A stretch of 64,000 nt of DNA from Actinomycetospora endophytica. Its GTDB lineage: Bacteria > Actinomycetota > Actinomycetes > Mycobacteriales > Pseudonocardiaceae. The number at the start of each line of letters is the position of its first letter. Position 1 is the first letter of the stretch. Of the stretch, positions 15,574 to 23,088 are shown piece after piece. The position numbers were made by a program, and so were the translations under genes. The notes under the pieces were generated by a model. That model was not told the DNA's origin, did no database searches, and saw nothing but the letters and a program-made list of their open reading frames with translations. The stretch covers positions 372,001 through 436,000 of the forward strand of contig NZ_JAJNDB010000003.1 in the NCBI RefSeq assembly GCF_021026375.1. Direction: 5' to 3'.

Positions 15574-16173
15574 TCAGATCGGGTTCCCCATCGCGACGAG
15601 GACGCGGGCGCACCGCGCGACCATCGCGTCGGCGGCCAGGTCGGGGTGCTCGAGCCACCAGGTGACCACGGCACTGACGGACTGGGCCCACACTCGGGCG
15701 AGCAGGTCGTGGTCGAGCGGGTCGGCGTTCCCGGCCCGGCGCAGCACGTCGGCCGCCCCCTCGGCGCCCATCGCGGCGAGGTCGGCCCGGTAGGAGCGCG
15801 CCAGCGCGTGCACGTCGCTGCCGCGGGGGATGGTCGGGTCGTAGAGCACCGACCACGCGTGCCGGCAGTCGTCGAGGACGGCGAAGATCGCGGCGAAGGT
15901 GTCCAGCGCCCGCCGACCGGCGTCGGCGTCGACCCGCGCCGCGGCCACGCCCGCCACGAGCAGATCCCCCGCCCGGCGCACGCAGGCGGAGGCGAGCCCG
16001 TCCCGGGAGCCGAAGTAGCTGTAGATCAACGGCTTCGAGATGTCGGCGCGGCGGGCGACCTCGGCGACCGAGACCTGGGCGTGGCCACGCAGGCCGAACT
16101 CCTCGAACGCGACGCCGAGGATCTGTTCCTCCCGCTCGGCGCGCGAGACTCCCTTCGTCCCTGCCTTCGCCAC
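15574..16173 (-). CDS. TetR-family transcriptional regulator
   Basis: 199 residues from GTG 16171-16173. The N-terminal helix-turn-helix is clear: REEQILGVAFEEFG, VSVAEVARRADISKPLIYSYF. The C-terminal ligand domain is generic (VWAQSVSAVVTWWLEH). No strong ribosome binding site is close to GTG 16173; CGGAGGG lies further upstream near 16195, so the start is uncertain. Genes before (unknown protein) and after (desaturase) run the same way, so it probably controls this operon through the palindrome at 15536. Confidence 0.85.
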   Translation of the reverse strand: MAKAGTKGVSRAEREEQILGVAFEEFGLRGHAQVSVAEVARRADISKPLIYSYFGSRDGLASACVRRAGDLLVAGVAAARVDADAGRRALDTFAAIFAVLDDCRHAWSVLYDPTIPRGSDVHALARSYRADLAAMGAEGAADVLRRAGNADPLDHDLLARVWAQSVSAVVTWWLEHPDLAADAMVARCARVLVAMGNPI

Positions 16174-16202
16174 GACGACCGAGCGTACGGGGAGCCCTCC
16201 GG

Positions 16203-16964
16203 TCAGGGCGTGCGACGACGGGCGTGCGCGAGCCGCGTCGTGGCGACCGAGTGCCGAGCGGGGTCGAAGGTCTCGAAGACCGCCCCGCCGATCGCGAGGA
16301 GCCCCCGCTGCGGCAGCCAGAAGTCGCCGAGGCGGTCCTGGCGCGGCAGCGGGCCCACCGGTCCGACGTCGACGCCGTCGACGACCGCGCGACTCCCGGG
16401 AACGACCCAGAGCCGGCGGGGGCTCGCCCGGAACCCCTGCCCGTTGGGCGCGGTCCCGCCCAGACGGAGCCGCCCGGCGCCGAGCAGGGCACCGGCGGCC
16501 GACGCCAGCACGCGCAGGACCGGATCGCTGCGCCACAGCCGGGCCGGCATCGCGCCGCCCGCCAGCGTCATCAGCCGGGTCGCGACGGTGGACGCCAGAT
16601 CCACCTGCCAGCGGAGATGCCCGGGGACGGTCACGGTGAACGAGCGCGGACCGTCCCAGACGATCTCGATCGGCGCCGACTCCTCCCGGTCCAGCCGTCC
16701 TCCGAAGTAGCGGATGCACGCGTTCCGCGGCTCGGTGTCGGCGTACATGGTCCACCGGTCCTGCGGGTCGCGGTGCCACACCGACCGGAACGTCGGCCCG
16801 ATCGAGGACGCGAAGTGGCGCAGCGCCAGACAGTGCCCCGAGCGGAACGGCAGCCCCATCACGCTCCATCCGGCGAACCGCTCCCCCGGGCCGTCCGGGA
16901 ACCGGGGCGCCCGCTCGGCGGCGCGCACCCGGTCCCGCGGCTCGGCCCCTGCCGAGGTGTCCAT
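16203..16964 (-). CDS. Conserved-looking protein of unknown function
   Basis: 253 residues; no family is recognised with confidence. It is soluble, lacks a signal peptide, and shows a beta-rich middle (SVWHRDPQDRWTMYADTEP, FTVTVPGHLRWQVDLAST) and a closing segment with LGDFWLPQRGLLAIGGAVFETFD. The ATG starts two bases after the DsrE-like gene stop (TGAGATGG), so the two are cotranscribed with the TetR and desaturase genes. A lipid-related or oxidoreductase-like accessory role could be imagined from context only; nothing in the sequence shows a catalytic motif. Confidence 0.65.
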   Translation of the reverse strand: MDTSAGAEPRDRVRAAERAPRFPDGPGERFAGWSVMGLPFRSGHCLALRHFASSIGPTFRSVWHRDPQDRWTMYADTEPRNACIRYFGGRLDREESAPIEIVWDGPRSFTVTVPGHLRWQVDLASTVATRLMTLAGGAMPARLWRSDPVLRVLASAAGALLGAGRLRLGGTAPNGQGFRASPRRLWVVPGSRAVVDGVDVGPVGPLPRQDRLGDFWLPQRGLLAIGGAVFETFDPARHSVATTRLAHARRRTP

Positions 16965-16965
16965 C

Positions 16966-17331
16966 TCAGTAGCTGAACGTCGTGGCGCCGTCGTCGCCGA
17001 TCCACTGCCACATCGGCACGCTGCCCTGCAGCTGCGCCCCGGCGATCATCCGGTCGGTGTCGAGTGCCTTGGCGGTGAAGCAGATCGGGCAGACGTAGAA
17101 CTCCCCGCCCGCCGCCTGATATCGCTTCACCAGGTCGGCCAGGGGCGGGCAGCCGTCACAGGCCACCCCCGTCGCGGTGCCGTCGATCACCAGTCGGACG
17201 GCCTCCTTGGTGAGGAACATCAGGGTGGGGCGCCCGGTCTCCGCGGCTCCGACGGCCACGAGGAACGCCACCGTCGCCTTCTCCGCGTCCTCCAGGCCGG
17301 TCGTCAGGCTGATCACGGCCTTGTTCGTCAT
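16966..17331 (-). CDS. DsrE-like small sulfur-transfer-type protein (paralogue 1)
   Basis: 121 residues, ATG 17329-17331 with GAGGAAG directly upstream. The fold signatures are SLTTGLEDAEKATVAFLVAVGAA, MFLTKEAVRL, and two cysteine motifs, ACDGCPP near residue 58 and VCPICF near residue 79. DsrE-fold proteins carry persulfide on a cysteine or act in sulfur trafficking; whether this subfamily does so is not shown. A close paralogue of identical length is at 24682-25047 and shares both cysteine motifs. It is first in a four-gene operon ending with the desaturase. Confidence 0.82.
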   Translation of the reverse strand: MTNKAVISLTTGLEDAEKATVAFLVAVGAAETGRPTLMFLTKEAVRLVIDGTATGVACDGCPPLADLVKRYQAAGGEFYVCPICFTAKALDTDRMIAGAQLQGSVPMWQWIGDDGATTFSY

Positions 17332-17502
17332 CGCTTCCTCCTCGGTGCACCGGCGGCGGCGCCGGGTCGGGAAGCGACCGGGAGGGACGTCGTCGTCGAT
17401 ACCGACAACGCTAGGAACGCCGACCGCCGGCGTCGTCCGGAGTTCTCCCGACGAAACGCGCGGCCTCGGGCCGCGTCGGCCGGTGCAACAGGGGGCGCCG
17501 AC

Positions 17503-17517
17503 TACCCTGGCCCGGTG
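17503..17517 (+). promoter_or_regulatory. Leaderless -10 box for RNase H gene
   Basis: TACCCT at 17503-17508 is followed after six bases by GTG 17515. This is the classic actinobacterial leaderless arrangement, in which transcription starts at the first base of the start codon, and it decides the start of the RNase H gene. No ribosome binding site is visible. Confidence 0.6.
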
Positions 17518-18144
17518 CCGATGACCGCGAAGTACGCCACCAGCTGCGGGGTCTGCGCCTCCCCCGTCCGTCCCGGCGAGGACATCGCGCGCTCCGGTGA
17601 GCGCTGGGCCCACGCGGCGTGCGCCGACGCCTCGCCCGCCCCTTCCGGCGCCGGCGCCACGAAGGCCGCCGGGAAGGCGAAGAAGGCGCCGCGTCCCGAC
17701 ATGCCCGCCGCCGAGGGCGCCCTCGAGGTGTGGACCGACGGCGCCTGCTCGGGCAACCCCGGCCCCGGCGGCTGGGCCTGGGCGACCCGTGACGGTCGGC
17801 AGGCCAGCGGTGGGGAGCCGGACACCACCAACCAGCGCATGGAGATCCGCGCCGCGCTCGAGGCGGTCCACGCGCTGGACGGCCCGCTCGTCGTCGTGAG
17901 CGACTCGACCTACGTCGTCAACTGCTTCCGTGACGGCTGGTGGAAGGGGTGGCTCGCGCGCGGCTGGGTGACCAGCGCGAAGAAGCCGGTGGTCAGCCGC
18001 GACCTGTGGGAACCGCTGATCACCGAGGTCAACGACCGCGGCGACATCTCCTTCCGCTGGACCAAGGGTCACTCGGGGGACGAGATGAACGATCTCGTCG
18101 ACCAGCTCGCCGTCGAGCAGTCGAAGGCCGTGTCGCGGGGCTGA
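17515..18144 (+). CDS. Ribonuclease HI with N-terminal CxxC/HxxC zinc-binding head
   Basis: 209 residues from leaderless GTG 17515 (ATG 17521 is the alternative). Residues 11-36 hold Cys11-x2-Cys14 and His33-x2-Cys36, a likely small zinc ribbon. A Lys/Ala-rich linker follows (about 40-66). The RNase HI domain runs from 70: Asp75 in WTDGACSGNPGPGG, Glu110 in NQRMEI, Asp130 in SDSTYVVN, His186 in TKGHSG and Asp196 in NDLVDQLA; all catalytic residues are present. It degrades RNA in RNA-DNA hybrids. The metal head could help hybrid binding. Its stop pairs with that of the convergent STAS gene in a small hairpin. Confidence 0.9.
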   Translation: MPMTAKYATSCGVCASPVRPGEDIARSGERWAHAACADASPAPSGAGATKAAGKAKKAPRPDMPAAEGALEVWTDGACSGNPGPGGWAWATRDGRQASGGEPDTTNQRMEIRAALEAVHALDGPLVVVSDSTYVVNCFRDGWWKGWLARGWVTSAKKPVVSRDLWEPLITEVNDRGDISFRWTKGHSGDEMNDLVDQLAVEQSKAVSRG

Positions 18145-18158
18145 CCGTCCCCTCAGCC
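18139..18158. terminator. Small hairpin made from two stop codons
   Basis: GGCTGA (18139-18144) pairs with TCAGCC (18153-18158) around eight bases. The stem includes the RNase H stop on one side and the STAS gene stop on the other. A short but exact convergent hairpin. Confidence 0.4.
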
Positions 18159-18653
18159 GGCCTGCCGGTGGTCCGGCGCCGGACGACGGGTGTGGGCGTC
18201 GCGGTAGGCGAGGAACACCTCGGTCAGCTCGACCGCCTCGAGATCCGGGATCACCCCGGGGTGCAGGCCCTGCAGCGTGGTGCACAGGCCGGCCCGGGCG
18301 CGGCGATCACGCAGGGCGCACAGCTCGGCGAGCAGGCGCCCGGTGCCGCAGCGGGCGTGGTCGAGATCCACGACGATCGGACTCGTGGTGCTGGTCAGGC
18401 CCTCGAACATGTCGCGCACGCGGGCGAGCGCGGCGCTGTCGATCTCGCCGCGGACCGAGACGGTCACGCTCACGTCGACGTCGCCCTCCACGACCGCGCG
18501 GTGACCGCGGAGCGCCGCCGTCAGCGACTCGGCCGCACCGAGATCCCCCGGCGGGCAGGGTGTCCGGGCGATGCCGCCCGCGGGTGTCCCGTAACCGGCG
18601 GCCGCATCGTCGTCGTCGGCCCGGATCGGATCGGTCGCGCTCGTCGAGCTCAT
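18153..18653 (-). CDS. STAS-domain protein (anti-anti-sigma factor-like)
   Basis: 166 residues from ATG 18651-18653 with GGGGGAT upstream. Residues 1-50 are a low-complexity acidic N-terminus (ADDDDAAAG). The STAS core is VTVSVRGEIDSAAL, IVVDLDHARCGTGRLLAEL and AGLCTTLQG. In SpoIIAA-type proteins the phosphorylated residue is Ser in a D-S-S-G context; here the position reads CGTG, so Thr would be the candidate. It probably binds an anti-sigma kinase encoded elsewhere. It is convergent with RNase H and divergent from the ANTAR-AraC regulator, which also suits a stress/signal role. Confidence 0.75.
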   Translation of the reverse strand: MSSTSATDPIRADDDDAAAGYGTPAGGIARTPCPPGDLGAAESLTAALRGHRAVVEGDVDVSVTVSVRGEIDSAALARVRDMFEGLTSTTSPIVVDLDHARCGTGRLLAELCALRDRRARAGLCTTLQGLHPGVIPDLEAVELTEVFLAYRDAHTRRPAPDHRQAG

Positions 18654-19019
18654 GGCATCCCCCGCCGCTCGCGGTTCTCCGTCGCCTGCACCCGCGCCGC
18701 GGCGCGACGCCCGTCCCAGCCCCGGGCGCGACACGCGACGACAGGAGCCGATGCCGACGTCACTCGGCGACCCCACACCGGTGACGTCACACCCCCTGGT
18801 CATGACGCCCACGCGCCGCCGGCATCAACCCCTGTCTCGCGCCCCCACCGTCGGAAGGGCGGGCGGGCATGCTCGCCGGAACCGGGCGCTTGTGCCAGTA
18901 CACACCCGGCCCCTGAAACAGGTCAACGGAAATGACAAGGCCGTGTGGCGAATGATGTTCATCCATTATGCGCACGAAGAGCCGCTCCGCGAAGCGCCGC
19001 GGAGGTAGGCTCGACCGCC
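18654..19019. other. 366-base intergenic region between divergent signalling genes
   Basis: No gene is supported here. The stretch from about 18895 to 18975 is clearly less GC-rich and contains GATGTTCATC, a 10-base palindrome at about 18953-18962. A -10 like TAGGCT (19006-19011) lies eight bases before the ATG of the ANTAR-AraC gene. The remainder is GC-rich without clear structure. Confidence 0.5.
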
Positions 19020-19832
19020 ATGCCCCCCGATCACCGACGCGCCCCGCCCACCGACGGCGCCGACGAGCGACGCGGGTCGTCGGACGCCGCGGTGCTCGCG
19101 TCCGCGGCCGCGGTGCTCGCGCGCGCCGAGGCCCGTCGGCTGACCGGTGCGGCCCGTGCGGCACGCGCACTGCACCGCGAGCTCTCGGCCCACCCGAGGG
19201 CGGAGCTGGCCGGCGCCTGGGCCCGGATCGAGCAGGCCAAGGGCATGCTCATGACCACGGGGCTGCACCACGAGGGCGACGCGTTGAGCGCCCTGTTCAC
19301 CGCGGGTCTCGCCGGCCGCCGGAGCATCATCGATCTCGCCGCCGCCCTCATCGAGAAGGTCACCGCGGGCGAGGCCGTCACCTCCGCCCTCGAGGCCCTC
19401 AGCGACGCCGGGACCCCGTCGGACACCCGGCCCGCCGCGGGCTCCGCGACCGAGGTCGGGGACGCCGTCGCGCGGGCCACCGCGTTCATCGACGCCAACG
19501 CCGTGCGCGACATCGGGACCGCGGAGATCGTCGCGGTCACCGGGATCGGCGCCCGGGCCCTCCAACAGGCCTTCCGCACTCAATTGGGGACCACGCCCAG
19601 CGCCTACCTGCGCGACGCGCGCCTGGCGGGTGCCCACCACGACCTCCTGCTCGCCGACTCCCGGAGCCAGACCGTGGCAGCCGTCGCCAGCCGGTGGCAC
19701 TTCGAGCACCACGGCCGCTTCGCCGACTACTACCGCCGTATCTACGGCCGGACCCCCAGCGCCACGCTGCGCCGGCCCCCGGGCCCGGAGCGGACGCGCG
19801 CCCGAGGGGCCGCGAAGCGCGACCCGCGCTGA
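19020..19832 (+). CDS. ANTAR-domain regulator fused to AraC-type helix-turn-helix
   Basis: 270 residues from ATG 19020; TAGGCT eight bases upstream suggests a leaderless transcript, and GGAGG at 19001 is too far to serve. Residues ~62-115 match an ANTAR RNA-binding domain (ARIEQAKGMLMTTG, DALSALFTAGLAGRRSIIDLA). Residues ~148-252 match an AraC DNA-binding domain (IVAVTGIGARALQQAFRTQL, AAVASRWHFEHHGRFADYYR, YGRTPSATLR). ANTAR proteins prevent transcription termination at paired hairpins; AraC domains bind DNA. One protein carrying both could couple promoter and antitermination control. No sensor domain precedes ANTAR, only an Ala-rich segment. Confidence 0.88.
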   Translation: MPPDHRRAPPTDGADERRGSSDAAVLASAAAVLARAEARRLTGAARAARALHRELSAHPRAELAGAWARIEQAKGMLMTTGLHHEGDALSALFTAGLAGRRSIIDLAAALIEKVTAGEAVTSALEALSDAGTPSDTRPAAGSATEVGDAVARATAFIDANAVRDIGTAEIVAVTGIGARALQQAFRTQLGTTPSAYLRDARLAGAHHDLLLADSRSQTVAAVASRWHFEHHGRFADYYRRIYGRTPSATLRRPPGPERTRARGAAKRDPR

Positions 19833-19924
19833 CCGACCGGCCGACGAGGGGGTCCCCCACGTCGCGTGGCCGGCCGGGCACCGTGCGAAGTACCGATTGA
19901 CGCCCCGCTCGCCTGTCCCCCAGC

Positions 19925-19940
19925 TTGGTTGGGTAACCAA
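19925..19940. promoter_or_regulatory. Palindrome upstream of flavin monooxygenase, likely TetR operator
   Basis: TTGGTT-GGGT-AACCAA at 19925-19940, a perfect six-base inverted repeat with a four-base spacer, 25 bases before the monooxygenase ATG. The TetR gene directly downstream of the monooxygenase is the natural candidate to bind it. Confidence 0.5.
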
Positions 19941-19965
19941 TCAAAAGCGGCGGAGGACGAGGGTC

Positions 19966-21570
19966 ATGGGCACCACGGACGTGCTGGTGGTCGGGGCGGG
20001 ACCGGTGGGGCTGACGGCGGCATGCCAGCTGGCGCGCTCGGGCGTCGCGGTGCGGGTGGTCGAGACACTGGCGGAGCCGACGACGGAGTCGCGCGCGGTG
20101 GCCGTCCACGCCCGGAGCATGGAGATGCTCGCGTCCCTGGGGGTGCTGCCCCGGCTGGAGGCGCGGGGGCGACGGATCCCGGCGCTCGAGATGGTCGACG
20201 GGCACACCGGGCGCACCCGGGCACGCCTCTCGCTCGACGAGGCGCCGAGCCGGCACCCGTACATCCTGGACATCCCCCAGCCCGACACCGAGGCGGTGCT
20301 CGCCGAGCGGGCCGCCGAGCTCGGGGTCGAGGTGGAGCGCGGCGTGACCCTGACCGCCCTCGACCAGCACGACGACGGCGTCGACGTCACCCTCGCGACC
20401 GCCGACGGCGAGCGGACCGAACGGGTCGGGTGGGTCGTGGGCGCGGACGGTGGGCACAGCGCCGCCCGCCATCTCGTGGGCACCCACCTCGACGGCTCCT
20501 TCCACGGCCAGCACTTCGCGATGGCCGACGTCGACATCGAGACCGAGCTGGACCGGGACACCATGCGGATGTTCACCAGCCCGGACGGCCTGGGCATGCT
20601 CTTCCCGCTGGCCGGGAGCCGGGCACGGATCATGTTCCTCGTCGAGGACCCCGGGCCCGACGCACCCGATCCGACGCTCGAGCAGATCCAGGCCCTCGCC
20701 GACGAGCGGATGGGCGGTCGGGTCACCGTGGGCAACCCGCGCTGGCTGACCTACTTCGAGATCCACCACGCGCAGGTGCCGCAGTACCGCCACGGCCGGG
20801 TGCTGCTGGCCGGCGACGCCGCGCACATCCACAGCCCCGCGGGCGCGCAGGGCATGAACACCGGCATCCAGGACGCCGCGAACCTGGCGTGGAAGCTCGC
20901 CGCGGTCGTCCGGGGCCGGGCCGACGCGCGCCTGCTCGACTCGTACCACCAGGAACGCCACCCGGTCGGGGCCGACGTCGTCCGCTCGACGACGGTGCTC
21001 ACCGACGTGGGCACCGCGCCGGGGGTGGGCGCGATGGTCCGCGACCTCGCCCTGTTCGTCGTCGGGCACGTCCACCGGCTCGGGGCCGCCGGAGCCACGA
21101 CCGCCGCCGAGCTGCGGGTGAACTACCGCCACAGCTCGCTGTCGGTGCAGCACGGCCACCGCCCCCACGACGTGGTCCGGGCCGGGGAGCACGCCCCCGA
21201 CCCCGAGGGCCTGACGCGTCACGACGGCACCGCGGTGGCCGTCGAGGATCTGCAGGCCCGCCCGGGCTTCCTGCTGCTCGTCCGCGGCCCCGCCGACACC
21301 GTCGCCGCTCTGCGCCGGACCCTCGGCGACCTGGGCACCGTGATCCGGGTGGTCGGCGCTCCGGACGAGGACGACGACGGCGACGGCGACGGCGAGCACG
21401 TGATCGACACCGACGGCACCGTCGCCCGCCACTACGGGCTCGACCACGACGGACTGGCACTGATCCGGCCCGACGGCTACCTCGGCCTCGTCGCCGACAC
21501 CGCCGACCCGACCCTCCTGCGCCGCTACCTGGTCGACACGCTGCACGTCGTCGAGCCGGCGGTGGTGTGA
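19966..21570 (+). CDS. FAD-dependent aromatic monooxygenase (PHBH-type group A hydroxylase)
   Basis: 534 residues from ATG 19966, with GGAGG ten bases before. FAD-binding VVGAGPVGLTAACQLA at residues 6-21, the DG motif in VGADGGHSAAR near 160, and the GD motif LLAGDAAHIHSP near 280 followed by QGMNTGIQDAANLAWKLA. The C-terminal thioredoxin-like domain (about 400-534) is typical of the larger group A enzymes and contains an acidic loop EDDDGDGDGE. It hydroxylates an aromatic or polycyclic substrate with NAD(P)H and O2. The TetR gene begins immediately at its stop (TGAGTG), giving a self-regulated pair with the palindrome at 19925. Confidence 0.9.
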   Translation: MGTTDVLVVGAGPVGLTAACQLARSGVAVRVVETLAEPTTESRAVAVHARSMEMLASLGVLPRLEARGRRIPALEMVDGHTGRTRARLSLDEAPSRHPYILDIPQPDTEAVLAERAAELGVEVERGVTLTALDQHDDGVDVTLATADGERTERVGWVVGADGGHSAARHLVGTHLDGSFHGQHFAMADVDIETELDRDTMRMFTSPDGLGMLFPLAGSRARIMFLVEDPGPDAPDPTLEQIQALADERMGGRVTVGNPRWLTYFEIHHAQVPQYRHGRVLLAGDAAHIHSPAGAQGMNTGIQDAANLAWKLAAVVRGRADARLLDSYHQERHPVGADVVRSTTVLTDVGTAPGVGAMVRDLALFVVGHVHRLGAAGATTAAELRVNYRHSSLSVQHGHRPHDVVRAGEHAPDPEGLTRHDGTAVAVEDLQARPGFLLLVRGPADTVAALRRTLGDLGTVIRVVGAPDEDDDGDGDGEHVIDTDGTVARHYGLDHDGLALIRPDGYLGLVADTADPTLLRRYLVDTLHVVEPAVV

Positions 21571-22131
21571 GTGCCGGAGAAGCCCGACCGGCGCCGGACG
21601 ATCGTGGCGGCCGCGCTCGAGGTGATCGGCGAGTCCGGACTGGGCGGATTCACCCAGCCCCGCGTCGCGGCCCGGGCCGGGATGCGCCAGAGCCACCTCA
21701 CCTACTACTTCCCGACCCGCGACGACCTGCTCCTCGCGGTCGCCGACGAGGCGGTCCGTCGTCGGGTCGAGGTGCTCCGGGAGGCCCAGGCGGGCACCGC
21801 GGCCGCCGGCGAGCAGGTCGCCGCCCTGGCGGCCGTGCTCACCTCACCCGAGCACACCCGCGTCCTGCTGGCCCTGACCCAGGCCGCCGACCAGCACGAC
21901 GCCGTGCGCCGCTCCTTCGGGTCCCTCGCCGCGCAGCTCGCCCCGCTGAGTGCGGATCTGCTCACGACGGCGGGTGTGGACGCGGATCCGGCCGCTCTCG
22001 CGCTGCTGCAGGCCACCTCGACGGGCATCGCCGTGCTGGCGCTCGCGCGGGGCGAGGACTTCGCCCCGCTCGCCGGGCAGCTGCTCGGTGCCTTCCTGGA
22101 CCGGCTCGCCGGGTCCCCCGCGCCGTCGTGA
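21571..22131 (+). CDS. TetR-family transcriptional regulator
   Basis: 186 residues, GTG 21571 right after the monooxygenase stop. Helix-turn-helix TIVAAALEVIGESG and TQPRVAARAGMRQSHLTYYF at the N-terminus; note the divergent recognition helix with Gln-Ser-His in place of the usual Gly-Ser/Tyr pattern. The C-terminal half is Ala/Leu-rich. Cotranscription with the monooxygenase and the palindrome upstream of that gene suggest autoregulation by an aromatic inducer (inference). Confidence 0.87.
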   Translation: MPEKPDRRRTIVAAALEVIGESGLGGFTQPRVAARAGMRQSHLTYYFPTRDDLLLAVADEAVRRRVEVLREAQAGTAAAGEQVAALAAVLTSPEHTRVLLALTQAADQHDAVRRSFGSLAAQLAPLSADLLTTAGVDADPAALALLQATSTGIAVLALARGEDFAPLAGQLLGAFLDRLAGSPAPS

Positions 22132-22181
22132 TGTCCGTGACGCTCCCGACGGCCGGGGTGCTGGGCGGGGTATTCCCCTGA

Positions 22182-22201
22182 CCGGTCGCCCCGACGACCG
22201 G
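22182..22201 (+). promoter_or_regulatory. Hairpin in leader of aldo-keto reductase gene
   Basis: CCGGTCG (22182-22188) and CGACCGG (22195-22201) are perfectly complementary around six bases, directly before the ribosome binding site GGAGGAGG. It may end TetR transcription or affect translation of the next gene; a GGGG-TATT-CCCC hairpin precedes it at about 22167-22178. Confidence 0.35.
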
Positions 22202-22211
22202 AGGAGGAACA

Positions 22212-23072
22212 GTGCTGCACGGACCGTCCGGCCCCGATCCCCACGTGACGCTGAACAACGGCGTCCGCATGCCGCTGCTCGGCTTCGGGGTCTCCGAGGC
22301 CCACGACGCCGAGGCCTCGGTCACCGAGGCGCTGGCGCAGGGCTACCGCAGCATCGACACGGCCGCGGTCTACGGCAACGAGGACGGAGTCGGCGCGGCG
22401 ATCGCCGCGTCTGGCCTGGATCGTGAGGACCTGTTCGTCACCACCAAGGTCTGGAACGGCGCCGCGGGCTGCGAGCACGCCCTGGACTGCGCCGCCCGGA
22501 GCCTCGAGCGCCTGGGTCTCGACCACGTCGACCTCTACCTCGTGCACTGGCCCTCCGACGGGCTCGACGAGTGCGTGGCCACCTGGGACGCGATGGAACA
22601 GCTCCTCGACGAGGGCCGGACCCGGGCGCTCGGCGTCTCCAACTTCCGGGCCGGCCACGTGCGGCGGGTCCTCGGCCTCGGCGGCACCGTGCCCGCGGTC
22701 AACCAGGTCGAACTGCACCCCCACCTCCAGCAGCGGGAGTTGCGCGCCCTGCACGCCGCCCACGGCATCACCACCGAGGCCTGGAGCCCGCTCGGGCGGG
22801 GCGCGGTGCTCGACGAGCCGGTGCTCGTCGCCATCGCCGACCGCCTCGGCCGCTCCCCCGCCCAGGTGGTCCTGCGCTGGCACCTGCAGCAGAACACCGT
22901 CGTCATCCCGAAGTCGGACACCCCGGCGCGCATCGTCGAGAACCGCTCGGTCTTCGACTTCGCGCTCACCGATGACGACATGGTCGCCCTGGCCGGTCTG
23001 CACGTCGCGAACGGCGCGGGCCGGATCGGTCCGATGCCGGACGAGCCGAGGTTGGTGACCGCCCCGGGGTGA
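22212..23072 (+). CDS. Aldo/keto reductase
   Basis: 286 residues from GTG 22212 with a strong GGAGGAGG. The catalytic tetrad is visible: Asp and Tyr in SIDTAAVYGNE, Lys in FVTTKVWNG and His in YLVHWPSDG. Also LGVSNF, NQVELHPHLQQ and the NADPH-binding IPKSDTPARIVEN. It belongs to the 2,5-diketo-gluconate reductase-like AKR group (AKR3/5), reducing small carbonyls with NADPH. It stands alone in its direction; the convergent gene is a FAD enzyme. Confidence 0.92.
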   Translation: MLHGPSGPDPHVTLNNGVRMPLLGFGVSEAHDAEASVTEALAQGYRSIDTAAVYGNEDGVGAAIAASGLDREDLFVTTKVWNGAAGCEHALDCAARSLERLGLDHVDLYLVHWPSDGLDECVATWDAMEQLLDEGRTRALGVSNFRAGHVRRVLGLGGTVPAVNQVELHPHLQQRELRALHAAHGITTEAWSPLGRGAVLDEPVLVAIADRLGRSPAQVVLRWHLQQNTVVIPKSDTPARIVENRSVFDFALTDDDMVALAGLHVANGAGRIGPMPDEPRLVTAPG

Positions 23073-23079
23073 TCCCCGG
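23064..23079. terminator. GC hairpin with stop codon in loop
   Basis: CCGGGG (23064-23069) pairs with CCCCGG (23074-23079), loop TGAT. The aldo-keto reductase stop is in the loop. It separates this gene from the convergent FAD enzyme. Confidence 0.45.
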
Positions 23080-23088
23080 CCACGGCCG

